Assembly: GCA_038503065.1 (NCBI GenBank)
Contig: JBCAMK010000016.1
Span: 558,001 to 622,000, forward strand
DNA length: 64,000 bases
Direction of reading: 5' to 3'
From: Paragyromitra xinjiangensis
Taxonomy: Eukaryota > Ascomycota > Pezizomycetes > Pezizales > Discinaceae
The notes below the pieces were generated by a model. That model was not told where the DNA came from and did no database searches. It was given only the letters and a program-made list of their open reading frames with translations. The position numbers and the translations under genes were made by a program. The first letter of the stretch is position 1, and every line of letters starts with the position of its first letter. Below, in pieces: positions 25,901 through 37,203 of the stretch.

Positions 25901-27396
25901 AATATAACGAGTTGATAGTTCCACCTCGCCGGGCTTAGTCTCCGAGAGAAGATTTATTATGTGAGCCGCGCCGTACTTTAACGTGATGGCTTCTAGGTGT
26001 TTATCAAATGCCGGCTGCGTAGCTTCTGGAGACCGAGTAATTTGAATTTTCTGCTGACCTGGTAATAAGCCTGTTTGCTGTTCCCAGAAAACTACCAAAT
26101 TGGTCTAACTTCAGTACCCTCCGTAGGAGATATGAGCTTTCGGTGAGAGCTTACTTGGGATACTCCCCCTAATCTGACAATAGCTGAACCCCAAACTCCC
26201 TCTCCCAGATCTTGGATCCCAAACCACTGTTTCTGTTTCCACGAAGTTCGCCACATGCCCATCATCGTCTATCCCTCTAGAATTAAATCGTGTCCCGGCC
26301 CTTCGGCAACTAAGCCTACTGATTAACGCCAATGTAGTTGGTAGGCCCGATGATTTCATGTTCCCTTCCATACGCGGACGGGGGATCGAGAGGGACTCAA
26401 CAAAGCCACGGATAGTGCTGGTGAGGATCTGGGTGAAATCCAGTGTGGTACGTTCGGACTCTGAAAGACGGGAGCGGAATTTCAGAAGCGGTTTGATCAT
26501 ATACGAGTTCCAAAGGAAATCATCGTCGAAATTATCGATGTCAAAGTGGTTGGTATCCAGTGAACTACATTCATTGATAGAATTCAGAATCAGCTCTTGT
26601 TCAAACATATACTTGACTTTTTAGTCGGAACTATTAGGTCTTTTAATAATGCTGATTGAGTGCTAATCTGTGATTATATCAAGAAACTCAACCGCATCGG
26701 TATAAGGGTGCTTTAGGCGATTTCATTTATTTCTTTTAGTCTTGGGTGAATCTAGCTTACCGATCTTGTAGTCGATTTGTAAGGTCGAAATCCCGTGAAT
26801 AGTAGAAGGTACCGTCACTAAGAAGCTTCTTTAGGGCCAAACATGGATGTTCACCACCAACGGGCTGCTGGCTTCGGCCCTGATCCCAGCCATCAGACTC
26901 CACGGAGTAGGGATTGACTTCATTATCGAGAAAGTCATCAAAATCGGGGCGGCTGAGACAGTCTTATCAATGTTAGAGGCAGAGCTGCGCTGATATCGAC
27001 GGGAAACCCACGAAATTGCACAGCATGAATTCTCAACACAGTTTCCCCCGGGCGCACAGTAGCAACCTCCCTAGCACTCGTAATCACACATATGAAGATA
27101 TCTCCTCCCAATGTTATCAATCCAAGAGTGCCGAAACAAGGCTGGCTTGTCAAACGCTTGTAATCACTCAAATTTACCGAATCAAGCTCCGCAAGCTCCA
27201 CCATACATCTTGGGGAGGAGGCCGAAGAACTATCATTCCGGTCGGTTATGGATGTGAAAGAGCTGCTGTTGGAAACGTACTCGCCATTGTGAGCTTCCTT
27301 GGAAGGAGAATGTCGAAAGATCAAAGTATGAGAATTGGTCACGAGGGCGATTGAGCGCTGTGGATGGTGATCCTTGATAAGAATATGTATTGACAT
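22983..27396 (-). CDS. synaptojanin-like phosphoinositide phosphatase (Sac + 5-phosphatase)
   Basis: Ten exons: 27008-27396, 26761-26952, 26155-26564, 25298-26091, 25151-25227, 24702-25089, 24346-24645, 24179-24288, 23824-24107 and 22983-23758. All phases agree and the product is about 1239 residues. The N-terminal Sac domain carries the intact CX5R catalytic motif [12 protein letters not shown] (Cys about 492), so it should hydrolyse 3-, 4- and 3,5-phosphoinositides. In this it resembles yeast Inp52/Inp53 rather than Inp51. The inositol-polyphosphate 5-phosphatase domain (about 625-960) has [18 protein letters not shown] (about 818), PAWCDRIL (about 893) and [10 protein letters not shown]. 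The last 250 residues are proline-rich with several PPLP/PP-type stretches and one NPF tripeptide, a usual EH-domain ligand in endocytosis. Expected role: PI(4,5)P2 turnover at the plasma membrane and endocytic sites. Confidence 0.95.
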
Positions 27397-28150
27397 TGAG
27401 AAACGAGACTCTTATGGGATATTAAGAACGAGGTGAAGTTTGTGGGATTAACTGGACGCAGGACGTTCGGATGTAAGACCCTGCCAAGGACGGCCAGCAG
27501 TACGTACATATCCAGGATGTGCATGTAGCTCTACTCCTGAGCAGCGACGTAGAATCAAGGCTTACCCGGACAGCGATTAGCCACGGAACATCCATGTTAA
27601 TGTGAGAAGAGAAGAGTGTTCTACGTGCATATACTTCAGAGCAAGAATCCCATAACCGTGGTTGAGAGTATCGTAGATGTAGGGGGGCATATTGGAACTT
27701 TTAGAGGGGTAATATAGAATCAAATGTTCCTTCCCACCATCAGAAGACACTCGAATCCAACCACGTGTTGTCACCTGCAACCAGAGCCTGGACAGAAATA
27801 TACTCTGCACGAGACTTGGCAAACCGGGCACTCACATGTCCCGCATCCGATTTTGAGCCTCACCTACAAACTCCGTGTTCCATGTGTGGCTGTGATTGAC
27901 CCCATACGTCACCACTCGGACATAGCGATTTCCGAGAATGAGCAAAGCACACGTTACGTCGGTCGCCCGCCTGCCTTGTATGTACTCTAGATAAAATGTC
28001 TATATTATTTGCTCTCGTACCTACTCCCCATCTCGTTTCTCGGTTCCATGTAATATCGTTTGTGTTACTGCTATTACCGTTACTACTATTACTACCATCC
28101 ACTGCTCGTTATTTATCGTTGCTGTGTCCCAGGCTATAATCTCAACAGCA
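27397..28150. promoter_or_regulatory. shared divergent promoter region
   Basis: A 754-bp region between two divergent start codons: the synaptojanin-like gene (-) at 27396 and the Frag1/DRAM/Sfk1 gene (+) at 28151. Any promoter elements for both genes must lie here or further inside them. No single motif was assigned. Confidence 0.5.
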
Positions 28151-29312
28151 ATGTCTGACCGCCCAGAACCCAGCATTGACGACGATAGCCTCCAAGGTAT
28201 CACTCGTAAGGAGAGTCGGCTAGAAACTGTAAAAAAGCATTTCCCATACTGGATTTTACCTCTGACCTCTGCGACTCTGTGGTTCGGTTAGTGTTCTTTT
28301 CTTTCTTTCTTTTTCTGGTAGAATTACCGTTATAGGCCGAACGGCGCTAACCTGTTCATTCTGTAGTAATGCTATGGGTCATGATGATAGTTTGGCTGGC
28401 TCAGGGTCGGCCAAAATACAGCTCGATGGGTACCCATCAGAGCATCGCTTATATCTCGGATGTTGGTTCGTGATGGCCTCTCGTATAATCGGAATAATTC
28501 CCTGAGATAACCCATGCTAATTGTTTGATATTTCCTGTAGGTGCGAATATCCTTAAGCCTTTGTTCGTTACTGGATGCTGCATCACAAGCCTGTTCTTCT
28601 TCCTCTCGCTCTGTGCCATGCGTAAGTCAACCCTTAATTCATCGCAATATAGCTCCTTTCGACCAAAAGTCACTAACACTACAATGGGAATCTCCAGGCC
28701 GTAACCAAGCCCTTGTACGGCGTCTTGAAAAGGGCCTTGATTGGGCCTCAATCCTAGCCGGCGCTATGGGAGCTGTGGCGCTCATACTTCTGTCTGTTCT
28801 TGATACTGCCCGGCATCCATCATTACACAGGCTTTTCTTGCTGTTGTTCATGCTCGGTGTCGTATTATCAGCGCTCTTCACAACTCTAGAGTATCGGCGG
28901 CTGGGGAAGATGTTTATTGAGCGCTCGTTCCTTAAGCTCAGCTACAGGTTTAAGCAGGCTATTGTTGTGCTGGAGGTCTGTCTGTAAGTCCCGGTCATAA
29001 TTTCTCCCCGTCAGCTAGGATTTTGATTAACGATTTGTAAAATTAGGTCTTTTGCGTTTGGTGCTACCATGTATTCGAAACACCAAAATGCCGCAGCTGT
29101 TCTCGAGTGGTGTAAGCTTCTAGCACCTTAGCCCTATATACGAAACCAGGTACTTAAAACTAACATGCCAATTAGTGATTGCGTTTGTTTTCACCTTCTA
29201 CGTGTTCTCCTTCTTTTTCGACCTCAGGCCCAAGGCTAGAACCAGAGAGGAGTTGGAGACACGCCGTGAAATGATCCAGCAACAGAGACTAGCTGCTGCC
29301 CAGCAGGTCTAA
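28151..29312 (+). CDS. Frag1/DRAM/Sfk1-family membrane protein
   Basis: Six exons: 28151-28286, 28367-28465, 28541-28621, 28698-28983, 29047-29111 and 29176-29312. The product has 267 residues. After a short acidic N-terminus it shows about six hydrophobic spans, roughly: YWILPLTSATLWFG onward, ILKPLFVTGCCITSLFFFLSL, WASILAGAMGAVALILL, LFLLLFMLGVVLSALFTT, QAIVVLEVCLSFAFGA and LIAFVFTFYVFSFFF. It ends in a charged cytosolic tail. The layout and the FRAG1/DRAM-type segments fit the Pfam Frag1 family, which includes yeast Sfk1, a plasma-membrane partner of PI 4-kinase Stt4. It could equally be another member of the family. The divergent neighbour is a phosphoinositide phosphatase. Confidence 0.82.
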
Positions 29313-29970
29313 CCACACTACAAAAATATTTGTTGAGAATGAGGAATGTAAAATAACGAGGTATATGGGCTTGCTTGCACGTACGGGTAAGGTAAACATA
29401 ATTTGGGGGGAGACTAATTCTCGAGCCTTTGTATCTATATTTTTCTTTTGTTTTGTAGCTTTATGTGCGTCTCTTTGCGAATTGCGTTTTTCTCGGCACC
29501 CTTTTGGGCTTTCTCTTTTTCTGTCAATGTTTAATGGCGTTTGGGAGCTAGGTATAGATTTTGTGGAGGTTTCGCTAGCCTTTTTTGTCAAGCCAGCAAA
29601 AGGTAATCTCATGGCTACCCCAAGTATATGAGTTAAGTAGGTGATGGTCCATTAGGCGATAGCATTTTTTTTACACATTAGGAGGATTTTATAGTTATCA
29701 CTCACAGAGGACGTAGGAGGATGCGGGAAGTGGATAATATATGAAGCATATATTTAATCTACAGCAGGATTTAAGTCCAGCCATTGCAAATAAAAGACAA
29801 GTTACTCGAGAAATTTGTGCTGTGATGCAAGTGAGTGAGTTTGTATGAACCTGTACCGTTCTCAGGGCTAGGGTTCAATTTTTCTCGCAGTCAACATCAA
29901 CCGCAAACAAGCCCGGCATCGACAACCACCACCGACATCGACCCCAATTCAAGTTCGGAGCACTACTAGC
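29313..29970. other. intergenic
   Basis: 3' flank of the Frag1-family gene and 5' flank of the bL34m gene. T-rich toward 29440-29530. No gene seen. Confidence 0.5.
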
Positions 29971-30456
29971 ATGCTGTGCGCACGTTGCACTATGCGGGCG
30001 ATTCGCCCTACTCTGAACCTACGGCTTAAGACACCCCCGTCAATCATATCCGCTGCCAGGTACAATTTCCCACCCACCAAGACACCCTGGAAGACCCCCC
30101 ACCATGACTATTTTCACTATATCTTGCCTCCTATTGGTTAACAAGTCAATTATAGGACATTCACATCTTTCACCCCTCTCCGCCCGTCCATCTTTGCCTT
30201 CACACCTTCTCCAAGCCTGGTCACATCGACATGCCCAACCTCGATTATCGCAGCTACAGCCACCATTGCGCCAAAAATAAGCTTGCACCCAGCATTGCAG
30301 GCACTACAAGTCAGAAATGGGCCGAGAAATACCTTTGATCCAAGTCACAGGGTGAGAAAGAGGCGGGCTGGGTTTCTGGCGAGGAAGAGAACGAGGGGTG
30401 GTCGAGCGGTATTAAAGAGGAGGATGCTGAAGGGGAGAAAGGCACTAAGCCATTAG
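29971..30456 (+). CDS. MRPL34: mitochondrial ribosomal protein bL34m
   Basis: Two exons, 29971-30059 and 30156-30456, joined in phase to 129 residues. The first half is an Arg/Ser/Thr-rich mitochondrial targeting sequence. The last 40 or so residues are the highly conserved L34 core: FDPSHRVRKRRAGFLARK, then TRGGRAVLKRRMLKGRKALSH. This is nearly all of the bacterial-type L34 protein, which sits in the large subunit of the ribosome. The length is typical of fungal bL34m precursors. The 96-bp intron falls within the presequence. Confidence 0.93.
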
Positions 30457-30755
30457 GGCCGGAATGAAAGAATTGCAGAGGGCGACGGACGGCAATCTAT
30501 GGCAGAGTGGAGGAACTTGGGGAGTAGGATGTCTATAGATTCTATCCGCAAAATTATGGAGAAATAGAGATAGGACTGTGCCTCAAGTACATGGATTGCT
30601 ATCTCCACAGAGCGCAAGGCATGTTTCACGGGTGAAGAGATTTACATGCTGCAGTGGGACTCGTGATTCTGTGGAGAGAATGCCGTATTCTATATATCGG
30701 AAGCTCCGACTCTATTTTCTTCGAAACTACGCAAACCCCTCTTCTCAAACCTCGT

Positions 30756-31810
30756 TTAAGAATCGTACGGCTGCCTCAGTGACCCCGAGATAGTCTTCCC
30801 CAACCTACTTGCCACCACATCCCAGTTCACACTGTTCCACCAGTTCTCCAAATAATCCCTCTTTCCCAAAACGCCATAGTCCGTGATCCACGCATGCTCC
30901 CAGCAATTGACATTCAGCAACGGCAAAATATACTGTGCCCCAGAGCCCCTCACAGCATTTCTAGTCGCAAACATATAATCCGGAGATCCCAGCTTCTCCC
31001 CAGTATTCTTATCAGTATCCTGGCGCCTATACGCCTCGCCGTACGGGGTCCCAGCATTATACGTGCATAAGATCCGGAGACGCTTCCCGTGGTCGAGAAC
31101 GAGCCATACCCAGCCACAGCCAAACATTGCTTCGGCAGTTGCGAGTATTTCGGTCTTCATGGCATCCACAGAGGCGAAGGTGTCTGGGATATAGGTGAGG
31201 ATATTGTCAGGAATTTTGGTTTCTTTGGAGGCCTGTCGAGGTCAGTGTATAGATTAGAAGGGAGGAGGGGGAGGTTTTTACAAGGGATTCAAAGAAGAAA
31301 TGGTTGTTGTGGGCTTGTGAGGCGTAGTTAAAGGTTGCAGCGAGTTCAGCCTGACGAGCGGTCATGATAGCGATTTCTGAAGCGGTATTGTCTTTGTATT
31401 CCTTATCTGCAATATCGACTTTGTCAATACCATACACGCCCCTTGCGAACCCTATTCCGGGGCCTGGTAGAACTGCACCTGCTGTAAGATAATTGAGTCT
31501 TTCTACCAAGCCGTGCTGATAATCTGTCCAAGCCACTTTAAACGCTTCTCGCGAGAAAAGACCAGGAACATCATCTTTGTGATGTGATAGGGGGGGGACG
31601 GTGTGTTGGGAGCGCTGTTGGAAGGCAATGAAGGATTTTCTCTAAAAGTACAGATATTAGACTCAATTCGCCAAACAAACAAAAAAGTTTGAATTAGAAA
31701 AAGAAAAATATTAATAGCAAAAATGATAGGCTAAAACACCAACAGGAACCTACAGGTGAAGGTGAAAAGGCGCGCAAAGCTTGCCGTCGCAGTATTGAGG
31801 GCGCGAACAT
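30756..31810 (-). CDS. mitochondrial small-subunit protein mS42/mS43 (Fe/Mn-SOD fold)
   Basis: Three exons: 31754-31810, 31282-31641 and 30756-31232, giving 297 residues. An Arg-rich mitochondrial start (MFAPSILRRQALRAF) leads to HTVPPL, then an Fe/Mn superoxide-dismutase-like fold. FNYASQAHNNHFFFESL corresponds to the SOD N-terminal helix region, FGCGWVWLVL to the SOD GSGWVWL core, and LNVNCWEHAWITDYG to the DxWEHAYY segment. In real SODs the metal ligands include Asp in DVWEHAY; here that residue is Asn (NVNCWEHA), so catalysis is unlikely. Such proteins (yeast Rsm26 and Mrp1) are structural parts of the 37S mitoribosomal subunit. I cannot tell mS42 from mS43 by eye. Confidence 0.85.
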
Positions 31811-34100
31811 AGCAAACAATGGTTGAGGTGGGGGGAGGTGTGGTTGGGGGGTGGGGGAGGATAGATTGGATATGCTGAGGTTGGGATGTTGATCTGCACA
31901 CAAAACTTTTGCTGGGGTACGCCACACCTGCAGCGGTAACCAAAACCCAACTACATGTCACGTTGGTTGGTTAAATTTTACCACCCAAACCCGCGGCGAG
32001 AAAATTAGTTGGCCAAATATTAACTCCCTTGATCATCAAGGACTTTCCACAATCAACTACGAGCAGTATATACATGTATGCACGTACCATTCAGTGTAAA
32101 ACTGACCTTCTCTACCGAGACGCATACTCCTCCCGGAGATACAGTCACCTAGCATACGTGTAATCATGAACGAAGATCAGATTCTTGGAAATGGTTTATA
32201 ATTTATATTTAACAGTTTCTAACGTTGAGCTAGAAATTTGGTAAGTTCTTGTTACTCAAACCCTATGTGGGTGTGGGCTAGCAACCACTACCGAGCATCA
32301 GAGTTGACAATATTAAGAAACTTTGCCTCAGGATGGTCAATCATTTTCTCACTTATATGTAATAAATTACAGCCAGTATCTCCCTGATGCTAGCTAGTTT
32401 AGTGCCCTTAATCATTAAAAATCTTGCCACTTGATCTCGCAACAGCCTTTGGTCTTTGAATACTAGATGTATCTTAACCATCCAGAAGGCGTCCATTCAG
32501 GCCGAATAATCTCCACGCTCGGCCCCCCAATAACCCTCACCAACCCAAACCAGAACCGATTTAGAGAAATCCCCCAAGACATGCGGATGAGATTATTCTT
32601 CTTTGGCACTCGCCCTTCTTCAACTAAACCCACCCGTGATTTGCCAGGTGCCCTTGGTACAAAAATACTAAACTCGCTACTCTTATATCGGGAATCCATT
32701 GCAGTCCCTGACACCTGACCAACGATTGGATCGATATGAGATAATTCTTAACCCTTTTTCTAAGTTTAAAGCTCAAAGCTCAACCAATGTTTAATTAAGA
32801 AACACCTACTGCTGGCAAGCTCTTAGGTCCGAAGTAGACTGTTTTGAGTTTTGCAGAAAAGAGCACTGCATTATTTGAAGCCATAAGCAATCACCCAGGC
32901 GGAAAGGACCAAAATAATCCTCTTTTCTCTAGCACACAATGACACTCGTTTCACAGCAATCACAGAACAGGTTTGACATCAGCACTTCTACTAATCATAG
33001 TAAAGGACCTGAGTGGCACAAAAGCCTTCGCGTTAAGGTACGAGACGCACACCCCTGACACTTAAATATCTGGCCTACTTCTTATTACGATAACTTGCCA
33101 GGGTAAGACCCTGTCAAGCTTCTTCAATTTCGTTGGCTGTACTAGCCCGCGCAGGCCACCAGGACCCGCCTATTTCCCTATCCTTCGATAGACCAGCCCG
33201 ACTCGCTTATTTACCTGAGCATAGGCGGAAATCTTCCTCGCATATATAGTTCTGCCCCCCAGCAGGAGGGTTCGAATGGGCATGTACTATTCAGCCCCAA
33301 GAGCGAGAACCCAATCAGCAGGTATCTGATTGAAACAAAAGAAAATCCCCAAAGGTTTAAATCGGCCAACCTCTACCGTTGGTAATCTAAATTATGGGGA
33401 AGGTACAGGAATTTTGCGATGGCTGATCCTAGAGATTACAAAGAGCATATTTGTGGGTATCAGAGAGATGAGTTCACCCACGTGACTATCAGGATGTGTG
33501 ATCCAGGCCATGCAATCATTAATAGCAAACATCTAAAGCCCGATGTACGCACCCGTGGGCGTAGTGAAACAACTCGCAGCCTCGCACACGAGTTTCTTAC
33601 GTTAGTCGGTTCCACGTGCTAGCTTCGAGAGAGGGGTGGAATCTCCTAAAGACTAGAACGTGGCCGAGTCCTCCTTAGGAAACCCACACCCAGGAGCTTC
33701 GCTCACGGACCCCGTCGCTTCGCTCAATGAACCACAGGACTGGATTTGATTGCCATACAACCGAAACTCCACCCCGAAACCCCGAAAGGAAATGAGACAG
33801 AAAAGAAAGCATTCCTTGGCAGCTCCCATCAATCTAACAGCCAACTCCAGTGTAAATCGTTCCTGTGCATACGGGCCTTCTCGAATCCCCGTCATATTGG
33901 CTCCCAGCGGAAACCGACGTTTGAAGATCGGCTTCCCAGAGCCTCCCATACTTTATAATTACCAACTGGGAAATGCCATTTGAAAAATTGATTGGAAACG
34001 CGATGTAGATTTGCTATACCTTGACAGACTAGATTAAGTGTTCGACCCTCCAAACCCCAAAGATCTTCATTAAACACTGTAATTTTGTAATTACCCTTGT
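31811..34100. other. intergenic / no clear gene
   Basis: About 2.3 kb with only short frames. TACATGTA occurs at 32071-32078. A plus-strand frame at 32467-32718 and its antisense partner look like chance. Confidence 0.4.
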
Positions 34101-34927
34101 ATAAGTCAGTACAAATAATATGTCTCGAACTAGCACCCACTTCTAGACCGATAAAAGATATTGATCAAACAACTGATAGATAGTGGGCTAGAGCAGAAAT
34201 TCACCTTGACACGATCTTCGAGAACTGTGTAGTGCCCACATCTGTGACCATCATCCGTATCCATGATGAGCCCAGTATCTTTCCTTCCCAAACGAAAGGA
34301 TATGTGCTGCTTCAAACTGGTCTTGTGGTGCAATGCTCCTATTTCCAATGCTTGGGACGACACACTGCCCTCGCCAACACGGACCCCATTACGGAAGGCA
34401 ACTTCTCGGTTTGACTCATCGAATAAGATGATCCGCTAGACCCATGGCTCACCACTGGCACAAATTTCGTCTACCTAATTAGATCAGAAGTCCAGTCACA
34501 ACATCAAGTGAGCTTACCTTCAGAGCTAATCATGTAGTCTCCTAGATCAAGATGAGCATCAATCATCGAGCCCTCCAAGAAAAAAACTGGAGTAGAAGTG
34601 AAAAAGCATTATGCTCATCATCAAGTTGAAGAATCGAAAATAAGGGTATTGTCAAGGTCGGGGGATGTTTGATTAAAGATTTGGTGGGGCACCTCAACCC
34701 TGGCACTCTTAGCTAAGCTTGACCATTGGTACCTGGAAGCAGCTTACTTAAGCAAAGGGTTTCGTGCACGTATTCATGCTTATCCACTGGCACAGTGTGG
34801 CGTTGCGCACAGATATTTGCAGACATAATCTGTGTAGTACACGGAACACGGACTGTCTCAGCAATGTCAATCGGGGAAGCTTTAGACGGAATCGCTTGCA
34901 GTGAAAGAGGGGGCATTAGATCTGCTT
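34101..34927 (-). pseudogene. possible gene or gene relic, unrecognised
   Basis: The minus strand shows several protein-like blocks separated by plausible splice sites. One starts MPPLSLQAIPSKA (ATG near 34916). Another contains SMIDAHLDLGDYMISSEG and a GTAAGC donor near 34515. A third contains EICASGEPWV and ILFDESNREVAF, running to HYTVLEDRVK. However, the third block carries an in-frame TAG between PWV and RIILF, and phases between blocks do not join cleanly. It could be a real multi-exon gene that I mis-spliced, or a decaying copy. I recognise no family. Confidence 0.25.
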
Positions 34928-35252
34928 GACGCTAGGCGAAAGTATGCATCTGAGGATATTTTATGTTTAGTCGTCGCTGCCAATCCCCAAAATTAAATTG
35001 CGAAGACTACTGGATCCAGGCTGGCGATCGAAAGTGCCTGCTATTTGCGCAGGTATTGGCTCTGGTCCAATACCCTGAAAACTGTGCAGTGTTATGTAAT
35101 TCCGGTTACCAAAACTAAATTAGATCAAATGATGTGATAGGCATGTCTTGGCATGTGAACGTTTGGCAGAGATTTTTTCAGCCTCCACCCCACTCCAGTC
35201 AAATTCCATGATACCACAGTTGCTACCCGAATCACAATCGCCAACATCTAAG

Positions 35253-36447
35253 ATGTCGTTGCAAGCCATCAAATACACCCGAGGATCGCTTGATATCCTT
35301 GACCAACTCAAACTCCCTCACGAGTCTATCTACGTCTCAATTAAGAACTCTGAGGACGGTTTTGATGCCATCAAACGGATGGTTGTTCGTGGCGCCCCTG
35401 CAATTGCCATCGTAGCTGCTCTTGCTCTTGCAGTGGAGCTGACATCGTTACCGACAACTGGGCTCTCAGTTGAGGATAGACGAAAGTTCATATCCGAGAA
35501 ACTGGATTATCTTCTGCAATCCCGGCCAACAGCTGTTAATCTGGCTGATGCTGCTAGAAAATTGAAGAAAATCGTAGCGGCGGAAGCAGGGGAAGTAGAG
35601 GTTGTTACTGAAAGATACATTCAGGCAGCGGAGAAGATGCTTGTGGACGATGTGAAGGATAATATAAGTATTGGAGATTTCGGCGCTGAATGGATCCTGC
35701 AAAACTCCGCTGGTGGAAACGCTAGAGTGGTAGTCTTGACTCACTGCAATACAGGGTTTGTAGAGCTCACCTTTACAATCCATCCCTTTAATATTTGAGA
35801 AACTCACTAAACATGATCATGGCAGATCACTCGCCACTGCTGGTTACGGGACTGCGCTGGGGATAATCCGCTCCCTACACTCGAGCTTGAGCTTAGAGCA
35901 TGCTTATTGTACCGAAACACGTCCTTACAACCAAGGCTCCCGCTTAACAGCATACGAGCTTGTCCACGAAAAGATACCAGCTACCCTAATTACAGACTCG
36001 ATGGCTTCTGCTTTAATGCGTCTTAGGGGCGTCACCGCTGTCATTGTTGGCGCAGACCGAGTGGCACGGAACGGTGACACCGCCAACAAGATAGGAACTT
36101 ACCAGCTTGCGATTGCTGCAAAATATCACAACGTCAAATTTGTTGTAGCTGCACCAACTACGAGCGTCGACATGGATACGGCTTCTGGCGTCGATATTGA
36201 AATCGAACATAGACCTGGAAATGAAGTGCTGGTCGCTCGAGGCCCTATAGCGAAGGAAAAAGGATGTGAGATAGAGGTTGATTTGGGGCATGTGGAGACG
36301 GTAATCACAGCGGCTCGGGGGATTAGCGTTTACAATCCAAGTTTTGATGTCACTCCGAGCGGATTGATTGATGCGATTGTAACTGAGAAGGGTGTGGCAG
36401 TGAAAGGGCCAGATGGCAATTTCGATTTGTCAAGGTTTTTCGGGTAA
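35253..36447 (+). CDS. MRI1: methylthioribose-1-phosphate isomerase
   Basis: Two exons, 35253-35755 and 35826-36447, giving 374 residues. The enzyme converts 5-methylthioribose-1-phosphate to the ribulose form in the methionine salvage pathway. Landmarks are [14 protein letters not shown], the catalytic-Cys segment [20 protein letters not shown] (spanning the intron), [14 protein letters not shown], and the catalytic-Asp motif [21 protein letters not shown]. The frame is open for another 35 codons upstream (ATG 35148). I chose 35253 because [18 protein letters not shown] is the family N-terminus. The eIF2B-like fold is shared with translation factors, but the catalytic motifs settle the assignment. 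Confidence 0.95.
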
Positions 36448-36694
36448 CCGGGGGCGGGGTATGGGAAATTTATTGAAGCAACAGGAAGCGTGGTGATCAG
36501 TTGGTCCGATTCGTGCTGGGCACCGAGATAACGGCTGATAGGTAACAGCCTCTCAAGTGAAAAGTGGGTATTTAGAAGTTTGGTTCGGGAATAAATGTCA
36601 AGAGAGATGATCCTGCCGCTCTTTTATCGAACTAGTTGTGTCTTTGAAGAGACGGATACAAATAATCTCTAGTTCGATACTCTTCTATACAGAC

Positions 36695-37203
36695 TCATTT
36701 GCTCAAAACTTGAGAGCTTTTAGTGTTTCCGATACCTTCTTCACCACTCGCTGGTTCCTGGGAAGGAGAAGAAGGAGAAGCTTCGCTTCGCTTCTCTTCC
36801 CACCCTACCTCCTCCTTCTCCTTCTCCTCTTTGTCGTGTTCAGCGAGGAAGTTGTCAAGTTTCTGCTCGAGCGAGTTTAGTTGAGCTTCTAAGGTGGCAG
36901 CAGTCTTCTCGGCTCTTAAGGTCTAGTTAGCTAAAATAGAGCGTTTCCAATGGCGGAAATGTGTGTATGAAATACAGTATCGACAGTGGATGGGGTAAGT
37001 TACTCGACTAAATCCTTATAAGCCTGCGACATCGCGAGTGATATATAACTTTTAGCATCCAACCGACTAAAATCCCCTTTAGCATGGAGGGTAAGGCACC
37101 TTCGCAAAATCTGCTTCCTCGTCTTTGGAGGGCATCGCGGTGATTTGAGGTGGTTATTAGAGATGGTTATTGGAGGCCGTGATAAGCTGGGATTGATCAC
37201 CAC
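36695..37203 (-). CDS. small protein with C-terminal coiled coil, unrecognised
   Basis: Inferred exons 37009-37203 and 36695-36922 give about 140 residues. The first part is basic (CPPKTRKQILRRCLTLH, then DAKSYISLAMSQAYKD). The second is a heptad-like helix (LRAEKTAATLEAQLNSLEQK, then LDNFLAEHDKEEKEKEE) ending in a Ser/Pro/Glu-rich tail. The second exon is open, codon-like and far from random, so a gene here is likely. The junction is uncertain: the phase-compatible donor (GTCGAG) is poor, and the better donor two codons later breaks frame. I do not recognise the family. Confidence 0.5.

Noticed and set aside
33255..33290. GGTTCGAAT B-box-like sequence
   Set aside because: No A box, acceptor stem or anticodon arm around it, so not a tRNA.
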